Shown: positions 41,146-45,667 of the stretch, in pieces
Layout of the letters: the number at the start of each line of letters is the position of its first letter
How positions within the stretch are numbered: the stretch's first letter is position 1
Assembly: GCA_958426095.1 (NCBI GenBank)
Contig: CATZYB010000001.1
Span: forward strand, 1 to 45,667
DNA from: an uncultured Lachnospiraceae bacterium
Lineage (GTDB): Bacteria; Bacillota; Clostridia; Lachnospirales; Lachnospiraceae
DNA length: 45,667 nucleotides
Direction: 5' to 3'
Notes under the pieces: generated by a model
The model's database searches: none
Told to the model about the DNA's origin: nothing
What the model saw: only the letters and a program-made list of their open reading frames with translations
Position numbers and translations under genes: made by a program

Positions 41146-41829
41146 ATGATTTGTTTGGAAAAATCCTATGAAAAGGTAGTGGACTTCGTTCAGGATCAGA
41201 TCCTGGACGGAGTCTATAGTACGGGAGATAAACTGCCGTCCGAGAGGGAGCTGGCTCAGCAGCTGAATGTGAGCAGAACTTCTGTCCGAGAGGGTATCCG
41301 TATATTAGAACAGATGGGAGCTTTATCCTGTCAGCAGGGTTCAGGAAATTACATAACGGGTGACTTTGAGAATACATTGATCCGTGTGATGACACTGATG
41401 TTTGCCGTGGAGGGGACGCCCTATCGTGAGATCAGTGAATTCCGTTTCGCACTGGAATATCAGGCCCTGTCCCTGGCGGTGCATCATGTGACGGAAGATC
41501 AGATGGATGAAATGGAATATCACATGAGCATGTTGGAGACGGCCCAGGAAGAAAATGTCCGTTCAAAACATGACAAACGAATTCATTATTTGCTGGTGGA
41601 AGCTTCACATAACAACTATCTTATTGTTAATTTTTTAGCATTAACGCAGGTCCTGGACAAATATGTCAAAGACATGCGAGTGCGGATTCTGAGCGATGAA
41701 AAAAACCGGGAAGGTTTGATGCAGACCCACAGAGACCTGATTAAAGCTGTAAAAGAGAAGAATGTTCAGTTTGGTCAGGAAGCGCTGAACCGGCATTTTG
41801 TGTATATTTATAATTATCTGGATAGTTAA
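41146..41829 (+). CDS. GntR/FadR-type regulator, probable lactate-responsive
   Basis: A 227-residue regulator beginning 8 bases after proS; a TTG nine bases later is an alternative start. Winged helix part (about 8-75): G-D-K-L-P-S-E-R-E-L-A-Q-Q-L-N-V-S-R-T-S-V-R. The C-terminal helical effector domain (FCD type, about 85-225) includes E-F-R-F-A-L-E, H-Y-L-L-V-E-A-S-H-N and T-H-R-D-L-I-K-A. It precedes the dehydrogenase operon, whose promoter carries a FadR-type inverted repeat, so it most likely controls that operon (LldR-like). Effector inferred only. Confidence 0.85.
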   Translation: MICLEKSYEKVVDFVQDQILDGVYSTGDKLPSERELAQQLNVSRTSVREGIRILEQMGALSCQQGSGNYITGDFENTLIRVMTLMFAVEGTPYREISEFRFALEYQALSLAVHHVTEDQMDEMEYHMSMLETAQEENVRSKHDKRIHYLLVEASHNNYLIVNFLALTQVLDKYVKDMRVRILSDEKNREGLMQTHRDLIKAVKEKNVQFGQEALNRHFVYIYNYLDS

Positions 41830-41958
41830 GCAAATATTGACAAAAAAAAGACAAACAGTTTGTGCGAAAGAACTACAAAATTTAAAGATAACAAAATTAG
41901 AACTGTGCAATGCTTATAAAAAATACACGGGAAATACAAAGGAAAACGGTAAAAATGC

Positions 41959-42009
41959 TTGACAAATGCGCTGGCTTATTTTATGATGGTCATATAAATG
42001 GTAGGACCA
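41959..42009 (+). promoter_or_regulatory. Promoter of the dehydrogenase operon with FadR/LldR-type operator
   Basis: TTGACA (41959-41964), 17 bases, TATGAT (41982-41987), then the inverted repeat TGGTAGGACCA (41999-42009) overlapping the expected start of transcription. A second palindrome ACAAACAGTTTGT lies at 41851-41863, just after the regulator gene. Nothing else is seen between 41830 and 42115 except the AAGGAGG at 42100. Confidence 0.78.
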
Positions 42010-42115
42010 GTATGGTACTTTTGTGTGTATTTTTAATGGTTATTGTGTACATGGTGTGCAATACAAAATATATAAAGCAAAGGGTTCTATTAAAGGATTA
42101 AGGAGGCATGATGAA

Positions 42116-43558
42116 ATGAGTGCATATGGCAAAGTAACTCCAGAAATCGTGGAGAAATTTAAAGAAATTGCACCAGGACGGGTTTATGTAGGAGAAGAAA
42201 TCAACGATGATTTCACACATGACGAGATGTCTATTTATGGTAAGGCTATGCCGGAAGCTGTTGTTGACGCTATGACAACAGAAGAAGTTGCAGCGGTTGT
42301 TAAGATCTGTTATGAAAATACTATTCCGGTAACAGCCAGAGGTGCTGGTACAGGTCTTGTTGGAGCATCTGTTCCGATCGCCGGTGGTGTTGTGATCGGT
42401 ACAACAAAGATGAATAAGATCCTTGAATATGATTTAAACAACTTCGTTGTTAAAATTCAGCCAGGTGTTCTGTTAAACGATCTTGCAGAAGACTGTGTAA
42501 GCCGTGGACTTATGTACCCACCAGATCCAGGTGAAAAATTTGCCGCTGTTGGTGGTAATGTTGCTACAAATGCAGGTGGTATGAGAGCATGTAAATATGG
42601 CGCTACAAGAGATTATGTACGCGCTATGACGGTTGTACTTTCCAATGGTGATATCGCTCATTTCGGAAGCACAGTTTCTAAAACATCTTCCGGTTACTCT
42701 CTTGTAAACCTGATGATCGGTTCCGAAGGTACTCTTGGTATCATCACAGAACTGACATTAAAAGTTATCCCGAATCCAAAGGAAGTTATCAGTTTGGTAA
42801 TGCCTTTCGAGGATTTGGCTTCCTGTATTTCTACAGTTCCGCTGTTCAAGAAAAACAATCTTGATCCGCAGGCTCTGGAATTCATGGAGAGAGCAATCGT
42901 TGAAAAATCTGAAAAATATGTCGGCAAAGCTGTATATCCAAAGAACATTGACGGCGTTGAGATTGGAGCTTATCTGCTTGTAACCTTCGATGGACGTACA
43001 ATGGAAGAATTGGAAGAGATCATGGAACAGGCTGCAGAGATCGCTCTTGAAAACGGTGCTATCGATGTTATCGTTGCTGATACTCCGCCGAAATATAAAG
43101 ATGTTTGGGCAGCAAGAAGCTCCTTCCTGGAAGCTATCAAAGCTGAAACGAACTGGAAAGACGGACTTGAGCTTCTCGATGAATGTGACGTTGTTGTTCC
43201 GCTTGACCAGATCGCACCATATGTTGAATATGTATACGCTGTTGGCGAGAAGATGGGTCTGCAGGTAGAAAGCTTCGGACATGCCGGTGACGGTAACCTT
43301 CATATCTACGTTATCGGTGATGACCAGATCAGCGTTGAAGACTTCAAAGCGAAAGCTGACGCTTTCTTTGATGATATTTATCCGGAAGCTACACGTGTTG
43401 GCGGCCTTGTATCCGGTGAACATGCTATCGGTTCCGGTAAGCTGAAATATCTTGCAGAAGCTGAAGGCGAAAGAAATATGGAACTTATGCTTGGAATTAA
43501 GAAAGTATTCGACCCTAAGATGATTCTTAACCCAGGTAAAGTTTGCTACAAACTGTAA
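42116..43558 (+). CDS. FAD-dependent D-lactate/glycolate dehydrogenase (GlcD/LctD-like)
   Basis: A 480-residue flavoprotein; AAGGAGG lies nine bases before the ATG at 42116. The FAD_binding_4 domain shows A-R-G-A-G-T-G-L-V-G-A-S-V-P (PP loop) and P-D-P-G-E-K ... V-G-G-N-V-A-T-N-A-G-G; the C-terminal FAD-oxidase domain has H-A-G-D-G-N-L-H and G-G-L-V-S-G-E-H-A-I-G. With an acyl-CoA dehydrogenase and etfB downstream it resembles the lactate dehydrogenase of the Acetobacterium LctBCD complex, which couples lactate oxidation to NAD by electron confurcation. Glycolate cannot be excluded. Codons are strongly biased (highly expressed). Confidence 0.85.
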   Translation: MSAYGKVTPEIVEKFKEIAPGRVYVGEEINDDFTHDEMSIYGKAMPEAVVDAMTTEEVAAVVKICYENTIPVTARGAGTGLVGASVPIAGGVVIGTTKMNKILEYDLNNFVVKIQPGVLLNDLAEDCVSRGLMYPPDPGEKFAAVGGNVATNAGGMRACKYGATRDYVRAMTVVLSNGDIAHFGSTVSKTSSGYSLVNLMIGSEGTLGIITELTLKVIPNPKEVISLVMPFEDLASCISTVPLFKKNNLDPQALEFMERAIVEKSEKYVGKAVYPKNIDGVEIGAYLLVTFDGRTMEELEEIMEQAAEIALENGAIDVIVADTPPKYKDVWAARSSFLEAIKAETNWKDGLELLDECDVVVPLDQIAPYVEYVYAVGEKMGLQVESFGHAGDGNLHIYVIGDDQISVEDFKAKADAFFDDIYPEATRVGGLVSGEHAIGSGKLKYLAEAEGERNMELMLGIKKVFDPKMILNPGKVCYKL

Positions 43559-43630
43559 TTTATAAAATAATATTTATAAATCATTTAACATTACTTTTTA
43601 TTTATATTTTAATTAAGGAGGGCTTAAGAA

Positions 43631-44773
43631 ATGAAATTTCATTTCAGTGAAGAAGAACAGGAAATCATCTCAATGGTAGAGGATTATGCGATTAAAGAAG
43701 TTGGTCCTAGAGCACAGGAAATCGACGAAGAAGAAAGATTCCCAGTAGAAGCTCGTGAAGGATTGGCTGAAATGGGTATGATGGGTGTTTATTTCCCAGA
43801 AGAGTACGGCGGTGCTGGTATGAGCTACCTTACATACATCGGTGTAGCTGAAAAATTAGCTGAGTACTGTGCAACAACATCTATTATGATGATGGCTTCT
43901 GAATCTCTCTGTGCATGGCCAATTTTCCAGTATGGTACAGAAGAACAGAAACAGAAATTCCTTGCACCACTTTGCTCCGGTGAAAAATTAGGTGCTTTCG
44001 CTCTTACAGAGCCAAGTGCAGGAACAGATGCTGCTATGCAGAAAACTGTAGCTGCTGACAAAGGCGACCACTGGTTAATTAACGGTTCCAAGATCTTCAT
44101 TACAAACGCACAGTATGCAGATATCTTTGTTTTCTTCGCTATGACAGACAAAGAAAAAGGAACAAAAGGTATTTCCGCTTTCATCGTTGAAAAAGGAACA
44201 CCTGGATTTGAAGTTAGCGGACATGAAAAGAAAATGGGTATCCGTGGTTCTTCCACAAGTGAATTGATCTTCAACGACTGCAAGATTCCAAAGGAAAACC
44301 TGTTAGGTGAACTTGGAAAAGGCTTCAAGATCGCTATGACAACACTTGACGGCGGCCGTGTTGGTGTTGCAGCTCAGGCTGTAGGTATCGCTCAGGGCGC
44401 TATCAACGATGCATTGGCATATGTTAAAGAACGTGTACAGTTTGGAAAACCAATCTGGAAATTCCAGAATACACAGTTCCAGTTGGCTGATATGCAGGCT
44501 AAAGTTGATGCAGCTCGTCTGCTTCTCTACCGTGCAGCTCAGGCTAAACAGGATGGCGAACCATACAGCCATTTAGCAGCTATGGCTAAACTGTTCTGTG
44601 CAGAAACAGCATCTGATGTAACACGTCGTTGCGTACAGCTTGCTGGTGGATATGGATATTCTCGTGATTATCCGTTCGAACGTCATATGCGTGATGCTAA
44701 GATTACAGAAATCTACGAAGGAACAAGTGAAGTTCAGCGTATGGTAATCTCCGGATGGATGGGAAATAAATAA
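43631..44773 (+). CDS. Short-chain acyl-CoA dehydrogenase
   Basis: A 380-residue flavoprotein of the butyryl-CoA dehydrogenase type: F-A-L-T-E-P-S-A-G-T-D-A, G-S-K-I-F-I-T-N-A, and near the C-terminus I-Y-E-G-T-S-E-V-Q-R with the catalytic Glu. AAGGAGG lies before the ATG. It lies between the dehydrogenase and etfB, so it would pass electrons to or from the same ETF. In lactate-using butyrate producers an acyl-CoA dehydrogenase is found in the same kind of cluster. Which acyl-CoA is used is inferred. Confidence 0.9.
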   Translation: MKFHFSEEEQEIISMVEDYAIKEVGPRAQEIDEEERFPVEAREGLAEMGMMGVYFPEEYGGAGMSYLTYIGVAEKLAEYCATTSIMMMASESLCAWPIFQYGTEEQKQKFLAPLCSGEKLGAFALTEPSAGTDAAMQKTVAADKGDHWLINGSKIFITNAQYADIFVFFAMTDKEKGTKGISAFIVEKGTPGFEVSGHEKKMGIRGSSTSELIFNDCKIPKENLLGELGKGFKIAMTTLDGGRVGVAAQAVGIAQGAINDALAYVKERVQFGKPIWKFQNTQFQLADMQAKVDAARLLLYRAAQAKQDGEPYSHLAAMAKLFCAETASDVTRRCVQLAGGYGYSRDYPFERHMRDAKITEIYEGTSEVQRMVISGWMGNK

Positions 44774-44844
44774 GCATAGCTTAAATAAATCCCGGATTTC
44801 CCTGTGATATGAATTCGCTGCGGAATAATTAAAGTTTACATACG

Positions 44845-44873
44845 ACTGGTGTGCAGAAAATCTACACACCAGT
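44845..44873 (+). other. Stem-loop between the acyl-CoA dehydrogenase and etfB
   Basis: A 9-base-pair stem ACTGGTGTG / CACACCAGT extended inside by AGA / TCT around AAA, with one mismatch. No T run follows (TGTGTTATTAG), so it is more likely a processing or stability element than a terminator. Confidence 0.6.
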
Positions 44874-44907
44874 TGTGTTATTAGGAAAAGAAGGAGCGTA
44901 CAACAAA

Positions 44908-45667
44908 ATGGAAATATTAGTTTGTATTAAACAGGTGCCAGATGATTCTGTGAATATCAAAATGAATCCTGCAACTAACGCACCTGATCTTGACATTGCT
45001 ACGCCTATCGTAAACGCATTTGATACATATGCTCTCGAAATGGCTACACGTTTTAAAGAAGCTGTTGGCGACAGCACAATTACAGTTGTTTCTGTTGGCC
45101 CGGATAAAGCTAAAGATGCAATCAAAACTTGTCTTGCTGTTGGCGCAAGCAAAGGTTATATTGTTAAAGCTGACGCAACAGACACAATCAGCACAGCAGA
45201 TGCTCTTGCTAAAGCTGTTGCTAAGATTGAAGAGGCTGAAGGCGTTAAATTTGACATTATTTTCTGTGGTAAAGAATCTACTGACTGTGCATCCGGACAG
45301 GTTGGTACAATGTTAGCAGAAGATTTAGACGTTCCTGTAGTTACAAACCTGGTTGATATCGAAAAGATTGATGCAGGTATCAGTGCAAAACAGGAAACAG
45401 AAGAAGGATATAATGTTGTTGAAGTTGCTATGCCTTGTGTAGTAACCGTAACAAAACCAGAATACGAACCAAGATATCCTACCATTAAGAGCAAAATGGC
45501 TGCCAGAAAGATTCCGATTGGTGAATTGGAAATTGGCGACGTTGTTGCACCTGCTGTTACGGTTGTTGCAAATGCAGAACCTCCAAAGAAAGCTGCTGGT
45601 GTTAAAATTAACGAAGAAACACTCGAAGAGTCCATGGCTGTGGCTCTTGGAATGATGAAAGACGCTA
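44908..45667 (+). CDS. etfB: Electron transfer flavoprotein beta subunit, 3' end outside the window
   Basis: Begins M-E-I-L-V-C-I-K-Q-V-P-D and continues for 253 codons to the window end without stop; the normal length is about 255-265, so little is missing. A-L-E-M-A, G-K-E-S-T-D-C-A-S-G-Q-V-G and the P-R-Y-P-T-I-K-S-K-M recognition loop are typical. AAGGAG lies before the ATG. The alpha subunit should follow. In bifurcating ETFs this subunit carries the beta-FAD that meets NAD. Confidence 0.93.
   Translation, partial: MEILVCIKQVPDDSVNIKMNPATNAPDLDIATPIVNAFDTYALEMATRFKEAVGDSTITVVSVGPDKAKDAIKTCLAVGASKGYIVKADATDTISTADALAKAVAKIEEAEGVKFDIIFCGKESTDCASGQVGTMLAEDLDVPVVTNLVDIEKIDAGISAKQETEEGYNVVEVAMPCVVTVTKPEYEPRYPTIKSKMAARKIPIGELEIGDVVAPAVTVVANAEPPKKAAGVKINEETLEESMAVALGMMKDA

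Noticed and set aside
42023..42115. Longer N-terminus of the lactate dehydrogenase
   Set aside because: It overlaps the operon leader; the ATG at 42116 has a perfect AAGGAGG at the right distance.
1..45667. tRNA, rRNA or CRISPR array
   Set aside because: No cloverleaf-like, rRNA-like or regularly spaced direct repeat sequence was found by eye in the gaps between genes.

Overview
The window looks like the chromosome of a low-to-mid GC Gram-positive anaerobe of the Clostridia, most likely Lachnospiraceae. Supporting signs are strong AGGAGG ribosome binding sites with many ATGA or TTGA gene overlaps, an S-box in front of metK, a Tad/Flp1 pilus locus with a DUF5702 protein, paired CBS-type inorganic pyrophosphatases, an archaeal/eukaryotic-type ProRS, and a lactate dehydrogenase / acyl-CoA dehydrogenase / ETF cluster like those of butyrate-forming gut bacteria. 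I cannot name the species.

Positions 1 to about 11030 are the right part of a prophage: the end of a tail-tip endopeptidase gene, a tail lysin (lysozyme plus CHAP), a BppU-like baseplate protein, four small or medium proteins with Ig-like character, the tail fibre, holin, amidase endolysin, and an AbrB-like regulator with a 45-residue protein. The most striking part is 5127-8858. The tail fibre gene has a constant 77-residue start, and then a short repeat (CTAAATAGTAA, encoding L-N-S) begins its C-terminal module. Three more copies of the repeat, in alternating orientation, each begin a start-less but otherwise open alternative C-terminal module with its own stop codon. All are in the same reading frame relative to the repeat, and an intact tyrosine recombinase gene lies among them. 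This is the layout of a shufflon that would switch the receptor-binding end of the fibre by inversion.

The prophage ends inside the gene for the Tad pilus ATPase (CpaF/TadA). Only the C-terminal part, from Walker B onward, remains at 11041-11523. It is followed by an otherwise intact Tad operon (tadB, tadC, Flp1 pilin, DUF5702 protein, two TadE-like pseudopilins, A24 prepilin peptidase, FHA protein) up to 18083. Pilus function is therefore probably off in the lysogen unless the prophage leaves.

From 18080 to 41137 the genes are ordinary core and accessory genes: a glycerol-1-phosphate-dehydrogenase-like enzyme, a HIT protein, a small cytosolic histidine kinase, MurG, a TSCPD protein, MTA/SAH nucleosidase, a membrane protein, Pgi, two tandem CBS-pyrophosphatases, a flavoprotein, DNA polymerase IV, a shikimate-kinase-like protein, YfhO, MurA, S-box plus MetK, a two-component pair, a pseudouridine synthase and ProS.

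The right end (41146-45667) holds a GntR/FadR-type regulator, a consensus promoter with an inverted-repeat operator, an FAD-dependent D-lactate (or glycolate) dehydrogenase, an acyl-CoA dehydrogenase and the start of etfB, which runs off the window. These genes use visibly different, strongly biased codons, as expected for high expression. I saw no tRNA, rRNA, CRISPR array or insertion sequence.
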